53,534 bases of DNA, from contig NZ_JACJRJ010000044.1 of assembly GCF_014697195.1 (NCBI RefSeq), positions 1 through 53,534 on the forward strand, in the 5' to 3' direction. Made by a program: the position numbers and the translations under genes. This stretch comes from Cylindrospermum sp. FACHB-282. GTDB taxonomy: Bacteria > Cyanobacteriota > Cyanobacteriia > Cyanobacteriales > Nostocaceae. Positions 43,114 through 51,565 of the stretch are shown piece by piece (position 1 is the stretch's first letter; each line of letters begins with the position of its first letter). The notes beneath the pieces were generated by a model. That model searched no databases, was not told the origin of the DNA, and was given only the letters and a program-made list of their open reading frames with translations.

Positions 43114-44412
43114 TTACCGATTATTCCACTGTTGCGCTGCATCTTCTACGGCTTTATCTACTGTCTTTTCACCTAGCATAGCTGCTTGCAAGTTCTCGTA
43201 AATTGCCTTTTGCAGTTTTTTGAAATCCTTGAGTGTCGGGGTTAATATCTCTGAGTGTTGTAGCTGTTTAGCACTGGTAACTCTTGCTTGTTCAACTGTT
43301 GTGGCATTAGCTGCAACCTCTCGAAAGTAGCTGTCAGCTAGTGCTTTGATTGTCGATGGTAGAACATTCGCAGCTTTAGCAAAAGCTAGCTGGTTTTCGT
43401 CATTGGTGACAAATAGGGCAAATTTCACAGCGGCGTCAGGGTTTTTGGACTCGCGGGGAATAACTATGTTCATCACGGCGACATTTTTCTTGCCTGTATC
43501 ACCTGTGAGTTGGGGAGCTATAGCCGAAGCTTGAGCGATTGTCGGGGCATTATTAGCGATCGTCTTGAGAAATTCTGGGCCAGAAGCTAACAACGCTGTC
43601 TGACCAGCTTGGTATAAATCAATAGCATGACGATGTCCCTGTGTCAATGATTCTTTAGGAAGCAGCCGTTTTTTATACATATCTACCCAATATTGAAATG
43701 CTGCCTTGCCTTGTGGGGAATTAAACGCCGCTTTACCCTCGGTATCTACTAGTGTAACTCCCATCTGCACAAAGGATTCCAGCACTTCGCCGGAATCTTG
43801 CGGTACAAAAGTCACAAAAAATGCATATTTCCCTGTCTTATCTTTAATTTGTTGTGCCACTTTGGCTAATTCTGCGTAAGTGGCAGGCGCTTTGCTGATA
43901 CCTGCCTGTTTTAATAAATCGGTGTTATAAATAGTTAGCCGGGTGGTGAGGTACCAAGGAATCCCAAAGCTCTTGCCATTGAGCGTGCTTGCCTTCCAGA
44001 TATTTGGCAGATAGGAGGAGCGTACGTCCTTTGAGACTTTTGCATCTAAATCTAACCAGGCATTTCGTCCTGCAAGTTGGGAAGCGAAATCTGGGTTGAG
44101 GTTGACAACATCAGGTGGCGTTTTTGCTGACACAGCTGTTAAAATTTTGTTCTCCATAGCAGCCCAAGGTATATCCACCCAGTTAACCTTGATACTAGGA
44201 TTTCGAGATTCAAATGTTGCAATTAAGCTTTGGAAGTAGTTGGTAAACTGGGGTTGGAGTTGCATTGTCCAAAACTCAATAGTTGCTGCTTTAGATGAAG
44301 CTTGTTTTGTGCCTGTGCCAACGTTAAGAGTGCTGCAACTTACAATCCAACTGGTGAATAAGCCAAGCAGTACACAAACAGTTAGCTGTTTAAATTTTCG
44401 CATTTTAATCAT
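43114..44412 (-). CDS. extracellular solute-binding lipoprotein (family 1, sugar-type)
   Basis: A 432-residue ABC-transporter substrate-binding protein. The N-terminus is a lipoprotein signal with lipobox SWIVSCS (Cys26 about). The mature part shows ATIEFWTMQLQPQFTNYFQS, VNWVDIPWAAMENKILTAVS, DVVNLNPDFASQLAGRNAWLDL and GIPWYLTTRLTIYNTDLLKQAG, typical of family 1 binding proteins for oligosaccharides or polyols. No permease or ATPase gene is adjacent, so the transporter must be encoded elsewhere. The gene is divergent from pilM; its 3' end is touched by the 93-bp repeats. Substrate unknown. Confidence 0.93.
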   Translation of the reverse strand: MIKMRKFKQLTVCVLLGLFTSWIVSCSTLNVGTGTKQASSKAATIEFWTMQLQPQFTNYFQSLIATFESRNPSIKVNWVDIPWAAMENKILTAVSAKTPPDVVNLNPDFASQLAGRNAWLDLDAKVSKDVRSSYLPNIWKASTLNGKSFGIPWYLTTRLTIYNTDLLKQAGISKAPATYAELAKVAQQIKDKTGKYAFFVTFVPQDSGEVLESFVQMGVTLVDTEGKAAFNSPQGKAAFQYWVDMYKKRLLPKESLTQGHRHAIDLYQAGQTALLASGPEFLKTIANNAPTIAQASAIAPQLTGDTGKKNVAVMNIVIPRESKNPDAAVKFALFVTNDENQLAFAKAANVLPSTIKALADSYFREVAANATTVEQARVTSAKQLQHSEILTPTLKDFKKLQKAIYENLQAAMLGEKTVDKAVEDAAQQWNNR

Positions 44413-44539
44413 CGTACTAGTAGTTTTACGGTTGATCGGGGTGAAAAGTTATGTATAGTTGTCGAGATTATAGGCTAAATCAATTACTTGATACCAAGAT
44501 CGTTTTCAATAGTATTTAAATTTTCCATTTAGCAATCTA

Positions 44540-45664
44540 GTGGGCAAAACTGTGGTCAGAAGCTTCAAACTCAAAAGTCTATTTGGTAATTCTAATAAAG
44601 GGGTTGGCATTGAACTGGCGCCAGAACGAGTCAATGTAGTCCAGCTACGCAAGCAACGCCAAGGTTTGAAATTAGAGACTTTCACATCGGTATCGGTTCC
44701 CGAAGGCATAGTTAGTGATGGTCAAATTGCTGATCCTGCAGCAATGGCGCAACTAATCCAGCAGGCCTTGGCTGAAAGTAAAATCAAGACATCTCGTGTT
44801 GCTACTTGTGTTCCCGGAAGAGATTCTATTGTGCGTCTGATACCTGTACCAGCAGAGTTAGATGACAGGGAATTACGGGAGATGGTGTTAAATCATGAGG
44901 CGGCTTTATATTTACCCTATCCCCGTGAAGAAGCTGATGTGGATTATCAGAAACTTGGGTACTTTGTAGATGAGGATGGCATAGAAAAAGTACAGGTGCT
45001 TTTGGTTGCTACTCGTAAGGAGGTGACAGATACCTACGTGAGTACATTTGAGCAGGCAGGATTACAAATTGATGTTTTAGAGATTAACAGTTTTGCTCTA
45101 ATTCGGACTATTCGTGATCAGCTGCGACTATTCGGGCCCCAAGAAGCAGCGGTGCTAGTTGATATCGAGTTCGATAGCACAGAAATTGCCATCATCGTTA
45201 ATGGAGTACCACAATTTTCCCGTACGGTGCCCATAGGTACTTATCAACTGCAAACTGCTTTATCGAGGGCAATGAACTTACCCACATCACGAGATATGGA
45301 AATGTTGCAGGGCATGACTATTCCTTCAACTCCCATAGATGGAGGCAAAACTGGCGTCACCGGTATTAATCCTGGTATGGCTGCCATGTTGAGAGTGTTG
45401 GGAGAACTATCAGATGAACTGCGGCGTTCCATCGATTTTTACCTCAATCAAAGTGAAAATTTGGAAGTAGCGCAGATTCTACTGGCTGGCCCTGGGGGGG
45501 GACTCCAACAGTTAGATGAGTTTTTTACTCAAAGATTGAGTTTGCCAACTACCCAAATAGATCCTATAGGGTCTTTGTCTTTGGAAGTTGACGCGGAAAA
45601 ATATCCCCTGGCGCTACGCCCTGGGTTGGGGATAGTACTTGGTTTAGGAATGCGGGAGGTATGA
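44540..45664 (+). CDS. pilM: type IV pilus inner-membrane platform protein PilM
   Basis: A 374-residue cytosolic actin-fold protein that docks on the N-terminal tail of PilN in the pilus machine. Blocks: GIELAPERVNVVQLRK (phosphate loop region), REMVLNHEAALYLPYPREEADVDYQ, VLVDIEFDSTEIAIIVNG, and ELRRSIDFYLNQ followed by ILLAGPGGGL. The start is GTG. It leads the pilM-pilN-pilO-pilQ run, with four bases to pilN. In filamentous cyanobacteria these genes are needed for hormogonium gliding and DNA uptake. Confidence 0.95.
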   Translation: MGKTVVRSFKLKSLFGNSNKGVGIELAPERVNVVQLRKQRQGLKLETFTSVSVPEGIVSDGQIADPAAMAQLIQQALAESKIKTSRVATCVPGRDSIVRLIPVPAELDDRELREMVLNHEAALYLPYPREEADVDYQKLGYFVDEDGIEKVQVLLVATRKEVTDTYVSTFEQAGLQIDVLEINSFALIRTIRDQLRLFGPQEAAVLVDIEFDSTEIAIIVNGVPQFSRTVPIGTYQLQTALSRAMNLPTSRDMEMLQGMTIPSTPIDGGKTGVTGINPGMAAMLRVLGELSDELRRSIDFYLNQSENLEVAQILLAGPGGGLQQLDEFFTQRLSLPTTQIDPIGSLSLEVDAEKYPLALRPGLGIVLGLGMREV

Positions 45665-45668
45665 CCGA

Positions 45669-46433
45669 ATGTACAGTCTGGATATTAACTTTCTTAAAGA
45701 CCGCCCAGCTTATCAGAAAAACTCTGACAAAAAGCCAGGAAAACCGGTTCAGATTGGGGATTTAAGGCCAGTTTATCTGGGAGTTGGCATAGGTTTGTGT
45801 TTTCCACTGTTGGTGGCCTCTGGTTGGTTGTTTTTGCAAACTCAAAGTGGCAATTTAGCGCAGGAAATAGCAAAACTAGAACAGGAAAAAGCGGAGTTAG
45901 ACTCAAAAATCGGCAACATTAACAAAATCCAGAAAGAAACGATCGCTATTCAAGGAGAAACTCAAGCTTTAGTCACTGTGTTTGATCAGATTCGTCCTTG
46001 GTCTGCAATGTTGCAAGATTTGCGCGATCGCATCCCCGCCCTAGTGCAAATCGATAACATCAGGCAAATAGCGCCTATTGTCCCCACCAAGGGAGAAGCA
46101 CCAACTAATACCGCTGGGGGATTAGAAATTAACGGATTTGCTAGCTCCTTTAATGATGTCAACGATTTCTTGCTGAGTCTGGAACAATCTAAGTTCTTAA
46201 AGTCCTCAGAAAGCAAAATTATTACAGCAGAGTTAGTAGATGCTCCATTACAAGTAGATTCTAATAGAAGTTCTGTGCCAATTAAACCACCGAAAATAGT
46301 CAAATACACTATTCAATCGAGCCTGACTGAGGTTCCAGCATCTCAGCTAATTCAGGAGTTAGAGAAAAAAGGCACAGTGGGACTAGTGGCTCGAATTCGC
46401 AGTATGCAACAAACAGGAGTCATTCCAAAATGA
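45669..46433 (+). CDS. pilN: type IV pilus assembly protein PilN
   Basis: A 254-residue bitopic protein. The N-terminal tail MYSLDINFLKDRPAY (LxINLLP-like PilM-binding motif) precedes one membrane helix (about 35-52, VGIGLCFPLLVASGWLFLQ), a coiled coil and a PilN fold with LEINGFASSFNDVNDFLLSL. GGGAGGT just before the ATG is a good ribosome-binding site. Its stop codon overlaps the pilO start by four bases, so translation is coupled. Length exceeds typical PilN (about 180-200) by a cyanobacterial C-terminal extension. Confidence 0.94.
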   Translation: MYSLDINFLKDRPAYQKNSDKKPGKPVQIGDLRPVYLGVGIGLCFPLLVASGWLFLQTQSGNLAQEIAKLEQEKAELDSKIGNINKIQKETIAIQGETQALVTVFDQIRPWSAMLQDLRDRIPALVQIDNIRQIAPIVPTKGEAPTNTAGGLEINGFASSFNDVNDFLLSLEQSKFLKSSESKIITAELVDAPLQVDSNRSSVPIKPPKIVKYTIQSSLTEVPASQLIQELEKKGTVGLVARIRSMQQTGVIPK

Positions 46434-47209
46434 CGTTTAGTGATGATTTGAGTTTTGCAGAACACGGCGGGGCGTTTGATGAAGGCACATCACCCTATCC
46501 TGTCGTCTTTGGTATTTCTTTCACACCCCAAATCATTGGCATCATAGTGGGGTCTTTGGGACTTTTGGGAGCAGGCTATATGTTCCTAAACCTAGTGATG
46601 CCAACCTTGGAGAGCTATCAGCAACAGCAAGTAAAAAATAGCGAACTTCTAGTAGAAATTGACCAAAAGAAAATCAAAGTCCAACAGGCTGACAAGATCA
46701 AAGAAGAGTTAGCTCAAGCAAAGCAGCAAAAAATTCAGGTTTTAAGTTTATTCGCTAACGAAAAAGCCTTGAGTACCTTACTGCTAGATACAAATCGCTT
46801 GGTTCAGTCAGGCGCTAAAACTCCTGGAAATGGCGTGGGCGCTCAACTGAAGAAGTTTGTGCCATCTGCCAATAAACCAGAAATAGTTACTGATGGCACT
46901 CTAGGACTACAAGTCGATAACAAGCTAAAACGCAGCAACATCAATGTGGAAATTGTCGGCACCTTTGAACAAACACAATCGATTATGCGTAACATTGAGC
47001 GGTTGCAGCCCTTGATGATAGTTAAAGACTTTCAAACAAAATTGGAACCACCAGAGGCTATTTCCCCAGAAGACAAAAACAAAAGAATGCGGAACGGCCC
47101 AGTAGAGATTACAACATCCTTCCAGTTGCAGGCATTAATGCCACTTAGTCCAGAAGATGCAGCAGCAATAGCAGCAGATACAGCAGCTAAAGCGAAGGGA
47201 CAGAAGTAA
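46430..47209 (+). CDS. pilO: type IV pilus assembly protein PilO
   Basis: A 259-residue protein with an acidic N-terminal cytosolic tail, a membrane helix (about 32-55, GIIVGSLGLLGAGYMFLNLV), a coiled coil (QQQQVKNSELLVEIDQKK) and a ferredoxin-like periplasmic domain with NVEIVGTFEQTQSIMRNIERL. PilO pairs with PilN to form the alignment complex beneath the secretin. Its ATG overlaps the pilN stop. The N-terminal 30 residues are longer than in most bacterial PilO. Followed by a 157-base gap before pilQ that holds inverted repeats. Confidence 0.93.
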   Translation: MTFSDDLSFAEHGGAFDEGTSPYPVVFGISFTPQIIGIIVGSLGLLGAGYMFLNLVMPTLESYQQQQVKNSELLVEIDQKKIKVQQADKIKEELAQAKQQKIQVLSLFANEKALSTLLLDTNRLVQSGAKTPGNGVGAQLKKFVPSANKPEIVTDGTLGLQVDNKLKRSNINVEIVGTFEQTQSIMRNIERLQPLMIVKDFQTKLEPPEAISPEDKNKRMRNGPVEITTSFQLQALMPLSPEDAAAIAADTAAKAKGQK

Positions 47210-47215
47210 CAAAAA

Positions 47216-47300
47216 AGTGCTGAGTTCTATTAGCCTAGCCCGTGGTGAGTTCTGAGTAGAAACAATCATACTCAGCACCCAGCACTGACTACTCAGCACT
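47216..47300. repeat. inverted repeat between pilO and pilQ
   Basis: AGTGCTGAGT (47216-47225) is the exact inverse of ACTCAGCACT (47291-47300), with a further ACTCAGCACC at 47270. It can fold into a long stem within the pil transcript. It looks like an STRR-type insertion and may attenuate or process the mRNA between pilO and pilQ. Confidence 0.7.
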
Positions 47301-47366
47301 AATTAGAGATGCGGCTACTTAAAGATTCTTGGTCAACACGGTTTTAATTAAGGTGAGGAATGAACT

Positions 47367-49541
47367 GTGAAACAGGTTCACGGTAACAGTTTAATATCGG
47401 GTGCTGCTACTTTTGTATTGTTGGCAGCTCAACCAGTGTGGGCACAGACTACTACAATTACTGATGTACAGCTAAATCCAGTAGATGGTGGAATTAGCGT
47501 GGTTTTGAAAGCTTCTGCCGGCAATCGCCCGCAAGTTTTTACCACCAAAAAAGGTAAAGCCTTAGTTTCAGATATTATTAACACTCAACTGCGTTTACCA
47601 CAAGGTAATAGTTTCCGCAAAGAAGAACCCGCACCGGGAATTGCCTTAGTTGAGATCAGTCAGCTTGATGGTAATAGCATCCGGGTGACGGTGACTGGCA
47701 GCAACAACATACCCAGCAGCCAAGGAGTGGTGCGAAAGCAAGACGGCATTACCCTCGGCTTTACACCATCTACTGACACCACAGCATCGGCACCAACAAC
47801 GCCAACAGCAACCAAACCGCCTGCATCTACCCCAGTCCAGGTTGCTCAAAAGCAAGATGTTCTTGTCCCCAACCCAGAAGTTACAATTGACGGCCGACCT
47901 GCACAACCTGCGGGAATCGGTCAACCTTATAATCAAGCTCCACCTTTCTTGCCCAGAGCCGTCGCTCCACCGGTGGGAGATATTTCTATCGCCACTACTG
48001 ATGCCTCTCCCAGTAATATTGACTTGGGAACTCAAGAACGTGTTCCTCGCTTAGTGCTGCGAGATGCTCCAGTTAGAGAGGTTTTGTCATTGTTGGCCCG
48101 TGCTGCTGGGATGAACTTAGCTTACATAGGCGGCGAAGGAGCGCAGCCTCCAGGAGGTCAGCCTATCCCTGGTAATAGTACACCAACAATTTCTCAAACC
48201 ATCTCTCTAGATATAGAAAATGAGCCAGTGCAAGATGTATTTAACTATGTCTTGCGCCTGAGTGGTTTAGAAGCTAACCGCAGTGGACGCACGATTTTTG
48301 TTGGGGCTAAACTACCTAATTCCACCCGTGATGTGGTGATGCGTAACCTGCGACTTAATCAGGTAACGGTGGGAGTCGCCCTGAATTTTTTGGTCGGCTT
48401 GGGGGCAGAAAGTGCCATTAGCCGGGAACGACTTGTTACTAGTGTCAATGCTGTGGCTGTGGGCGCTGGAGCCGCTCCTATCACCCAAACTCAAACGACC
48501 ACAGAAACTAAACTGGAAACTCAACGGGCTGAGTTTAAAGATTCTAATCCCTTACTCAGAGGTATACAGGCACTAGGTGACGAGCGCACGAATTCCGTTA
48601 CCTTGATTGGTTCTCCCCGGTTACTTGACATTGCAGTGGCTCAATTAACTCAGCTAGATATCCGCCGTCGTCAAGTTGTCGTTAATGTCAAAATAGTCGA
48701 CATTAACCTGACTAACACGGATGAGTTCAGCACCAGTTTTTCTTTTGGCGTTGGTGACAATTTTTTCTCAAGTAGTGGAGGCGTAGCGAATGTTAACACA
48801 GGTAGAACTAGACCACCAACTACAACAGAAATAAATAACAGTTTGACAAGTGCACCAACAATCGACGATCCCGCCGGAGATTTCACCAACCCTGTGCAGT
48901 TTTCTCGCAATTTTCTCTCTCAGCTACAGGCTACTGTCACCAACGGCAATGCCAAGATTTTGACTGACCCAAGTTTAATTGTGCAAGAAGGTCAAACGGC
49001 TAATGTCAACTTGACCCAAGAAGTGATTGGCAAGTTCACAACAACTACAACTGACAACGGCAGCGGTGTTCTCAGAGAAGTGAGCGAGGTGACCAAGGAG
49101 AAAATTGGTTTAACTGTAGCTGTTAAAATTGAGCGAATTGACGACAATGGTTTTGTCGCTCTATCGGTTGCTCCTATTGTTAAAGCAGTCGGAAATACAG
49201 CAACTACAGGCGATGGGGAGATTGCTTTGATATCAGAACGCTCGCTGAATTCTGGCATAATTCGCCTGCGAGATGGTCAGACGCTAATTCTCAGTGGGAT
49301 TATTCAAGATGAAGACCGCACAAGTATATCCAAGATTCCTATCTTGGGTGATATTCCGTTGATTGGTGCGCTGTTCAGAAGTACAACCAAAAATAATCTG
49401 CGTAAAGAGGTGATTGTGTTGCTCACACCTCAGATTATGGATGACACGCAGAATTCTGCCTATGGCTATAATTATACCCCCAGTCCACAGGTGCGGCAAA
49501 TCTTTGAGCGCCGTGGCTTGAAGGCGCCTGGTAAGCAATAA
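47367..49541 (+). CDS. pilQ: type IV pilus secretin PilQ
   Basis: A 724-residue outer-membrane channel protein. Signal peptide (about 1-27, ending VWAQ), an N-terminal AMIN domain (TTITDVQLNPVDGGISVVLK), a Pro/Thr/Ala-rich linker, an STN/N0 domain (RLVLRDAPVREVLSLLARAAGMNLAYI), an N1-type repeat, and the secretin core ending GQTLILSGIIQDEDR, VPILGDIPLIGALFRST-type motif (KIPILGDIPLIGALFRS) and VIVLLTPQIM. GTG start with AAGGTGAGG before it. Last gene of the pil cluster; a terminator follows at 49624. No pilP gene, as usual in cyanobacteria. Confidence 0.96.
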   Translation: MKQVHGNSLISGAATFVLLAAQPVWAQTTTITDVQLNPVDGGISVVLKASAGNRPQVFTTKKGKALVSDIINTQLRLPQGNSFRKEEPAPGIALVEISQLDGNSIRVTVTGSNNIPSSQGVVRKQDGITLGFTPSTDTTASAPTTPTATKPPASTPVQVAQKQDVLVPNPEVTIDGRPAQPAGIGQPYNQAPPFLPRAVAPPVGDISIATTDASPSNIDLGTQERVPRLVLRDAPVREVLSLLARAAGMNLAYIGGEGAQPPGGQPIPGNSTPTISQTISLDIENEPVQDVFNYVLRLSGLEANRSGRTIFVGAKLPNSTRDVVMRNLRLNQVTVGVALNFLVGLGAESAISRERLVTSVNAVAVGAGAAPITQTQTTTETKLETQRAEFKDSNPLLRGIQALGDERTNSVTLIGSPRLLDIAVAQLTQLDIRRRQVVVNVKIVDINLTNTDEFSTSFSFGVGDNFFSSSGGVANVNTGRTRPPTTTEINNSLTSAPTIDDPAGDFTNPVQFSRNFLSQLQATVTNGNAKILTDPSLIVQEGQTANVNLTQEVIGKFTTTTTDNGSGVLREVSEVTKEKIGLTVAVKIERIDDNGFVALSVAPIVKAVGNTATTGDGEIALISERSLNSGIIRLRDGQTLILSGIIQDEDRTSISKIPILGDIPLIGALFRSTTKNNLRKEVIVLLTPQIMDDTQNSAYGYNYTPSPQVRQIFERRGLKAPGKQ

Positions 49542-50041
49542 GATGGGGTGCAAAACTCTATAGCCTTGGTTTGGTTTGATGTATTTCGATACCCGTAGCG
49601 CTGGGTTTCGGCATCAAAAGTTTGAAACCCCTGAATTTATTGATGGGGTTTCTTTCCTGCCTCCTCATGGATTTTTCATTGGTTCAGTACTGCAAAACTA
49701 TTAGCATTTGATTCTGATTTCTTCTCTTTTTAGTTTTGGCTTCATACCCATAGTTGGTTTTACTAAGTACTTTTTCCTAGTTTTCTGGTGGTTTAGAGTA
49801 CAACAAGCACCCAAAAATCACAAAAAATCCTGAAATCCATATAAATTAATGGTTTCATCTATCCACTTCTGGCTACAACACCTTAGAATGATTCATTGAA
49901 AAGTCGAGCCTATGGGATTTGCAGACATTTTGCGTGTAAATGCTCCCAAGGGCCGATTTTGGTAAATCTCCAAACAGAGATTTTGGTAAAGATGCAACAA
50001 ATATCTGTAGAGAATCTCAAGTAAACCTCAAGGAGTTTGAT
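49542..50041. other. 500-base intergenic region between pilQ and the HU gene
   Basis: Contains the pilQ terminator (49624-49652) and then an AT-rich stretch that should hold the HU promoter. The frame extending upstream of the HU start to 49940 is not supported: AAGGAG with good spacing sits just before the ATG at 50042. The repeated words GATTTTGGTAAATCTCC/GATTTTGGTAAAGATG at 49954 and 49979 form a short direct repeat. Confidence 0.5.
49624..49652 (+). terminator. intrinsic terminator of the pil cluster
   Basis: GAAACCCC pairs perfectly with GGGGTTTC around a 13-nt loop, followed by TTTCCTGCC. It lies 82 bases past the pilQ stop. Confidence 0.65.
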
Positions 50042-50326
50042 ATGAACAAGGGTGAATTAGTTGATGCAGTAGCTGAAAAAGCTGGTGTTACTAAAAAACA
50101 AGCTGATCAGGTCTTAACAGCCGCTTTAGAAACGATTATTGAGGCTGTCTCCTCTGGTGATAAGGTAACGCTGGTGGGATTTGGCTCTTTTGAATCACGG
50201 GAACGTAAAGCCCGTGAAGGTCGCAACCCGAAGACCAATGAAAAAATGGAAATTCCAGCGACGAAGGTTCCTGCCTTCTCTGCTGGAAAGATGTTTAGAG
50301 AACGGGTAGCACCCCCAAAATCTTAG
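50042..50326 (+). CDS. hup: HU-family DNA-binding protein
   Basis: A 94-residue nucleoid protein. Motifs: MNKGELVDAVAEKAGVTKKQ, VTLVGFGSFESRERKAREGRNP and the C-terminal VPAFSAGKMFRERV, all characteristic of HU; HU bends and packages DNA as a dimer. In Anabaena an HU protein (HanA) is needed for heterocyst development; whether this is that paralogue cannot be told. Start fixed by AAGGAG seven bases before the ATG. The following gene starts 26 bases after its stop. Confidence 0.96.
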   Translation: MNKGELVDAVAEKAGVTKKQADQVLTAALETIIEAVSSGDKVTLVGFGSFESRERKAREGRNPKTNEKMEIPATKVPAFSAGKMFRERVAPPKS

Positions 50327-50352
50327 GTTCTGCCTTAGGGAACTTGTTTTTG

Positions 50353-51468
50353 ATGCGGCAACCTGCACACGGGGGAAATTTAGCCTGGGCAGCAGCACTG
50401 GCTGGCTGTCCCCCTGAGGCTATTCTGGATTTTTCTGCTAGTATCAGCCCTTTGGGCCCGCCAAATAGCGCGATCGCCGCTATTATGTCCCAACTTGGCA
50501 ATCTCAGGCATTATCCAGACCCCAATTATAGTGAACTGAGACTAGCTCTCAGTCACTTTCATCAACTGCCGCCTGAGTGGATTCTGCCGGGTAACGGCTC
50601 TGCAGAATTACTTACTTTGGTAGGTAGAGAATTATCTCAATTAGCCGCAACAATGTTAATTACTCCAGCCTTTGGCGACTATTACCGTACCCTGGCAGCG
50701 TACGACGCTAAAGTTCTGGAGTTTTCTCTATTTAGTCCTGAGCAACAAGTGATGAGTTATGAGTTACCAGATTTACTCAGCACTCACCACGGGCTACGCC
50801 CCGCTACGCTAACGGTACTCACCACTGACTGTGGGTTACTGCTGAATAACCCCCATAACCCAACAGGAAAGCTATTTTCGCGGGAGTCCATTTTGCCTTA
50901 TCTAGAGCAGTTTGCTTTGGTGGTGGTGGATGAAGCGTTTATGGATTTTGTGCCGCCCTCTGAGGAACAAAGCCTGATTTCGGTGGTGCAGGAATATAGA
51001 AATTTAGTGGTATTGCGATCGCTCACAAAATTTTATAGTCTTCCAGGATTGCGACTAGGATATGCTCTGGCTCACCCTGACTGCCTAGCTAAATGGCAGC
51101 AATGGCGAGATCCCTGGCCTGTAAACACCCTGGCGGCAGCGGCGGCAATTGCGGCACTTCAGGATCGAGAGTTTCAAGAGCAAACCTGGAAATGGCTACC
51201 ACCTGTACGAAACCAACTCTTTCAGGGTTTAGCCTCAATTCCCGAATTGCAACCGGAAAACAGCGCTGCTAATTTTTTGCTGGTGGAATCAAAACGGTCA
51301 ACTTCCCAGTTACAACAACAATTACTCCGGCAGCAGCAGATTTTAATTCGCGATTGCCTTAGCTTTAAAGAACTAGGCGATCGCTTTTTCCGCATTGCTG
51401 TACGTTCTGAGTCCGATAACCAGCGCTTACTAACAGCTCTCAAATCCTTGCTGCGTTCTGAATTCTGA
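50353..51468 (+). CDS. cobD: threonine-phosphate decarboxylase-like PLP enzyme (CobD)
   Basis: A 371-residue fold-type I aminotransferase family protein. It begins QPAHGGNLAWAAALAGCPPE and DFSASISPLGPPN, the typical CobD/HisC-like start, and has the PLP-Lys motif RSLTKFYSLPGLRLGYALA, ILPGNGSAELLTLV and NNPHNPTGKLF. CobD makes (R)-1-amino-2-propanol phosphate for the cobalamin nucleotide loop; some relatives are HisC. The HGGN start favours CobD. I set the start at ATG 50353; a TTG three codons upstream is in frame. Residues HGLRPATLT are encoded by an interspersed repeat. No other cob gene or cobalamin riboswitch is nearby. Confidence 0.9.
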   Translation: MRQPAHGGNLAWAAALAGCPPEAILDFSASISPLGPPNSAIAAIMSQLGNLRHYPDPNYSELRLALSHFHQLPPEWILPGNGSAELLTLVGRELSQLAATMLITPAFGDYYRTLAAYDAKVLEFSLFSPEQQVMSYELPDLLSTHHGLRPATLTVLTTDCGLLLNNPHNPTGKLFSRESILPYLEQFALVVVDEAFMDFVPPSEEQSLISVVQEYRNLVVLRSLTKFYSLPGLRLGYALAHPDCLAKWQQWRDPWPVNTLAAAAAIAALQDREFQEQTWKWLPPVRNQLFQGLASIPELQPENSAANFLLVESKRSTSQLQQQLLRQQQILIRDCLSFKELGDRFFRIAVRSESDNQRLLTALKSLLRSEF

Positions 51469-51474
51469 GTTTTT

Positions 51475-51565
51475 TGTCAGTTGCCAGTTGCAAAGAAGAA
51501 ACAACTGACAATTGACAACTAACAACTGACTATTGACTATTGACAAATGACTATTGACTACGATG
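51475..51565. repeat. STRR repeat running into a start codon
   Basis: Heptamers CAGTTGC, CAACTGA, CAATTGA, CTATTGA in tandem; the last units (TGACTATTGACTATTGACAA, then ATGACTATTGACTAC) cross the ATG of the next gene, so its first codons are repeat DNA. Confidence 0.85.

Noticed and set aside
49940-50041. 34-residue N-terminal extension of HU
   Set aside because: HU proteins start at MNKGELV, and AAGGAG is correctly spaced before that ATG.
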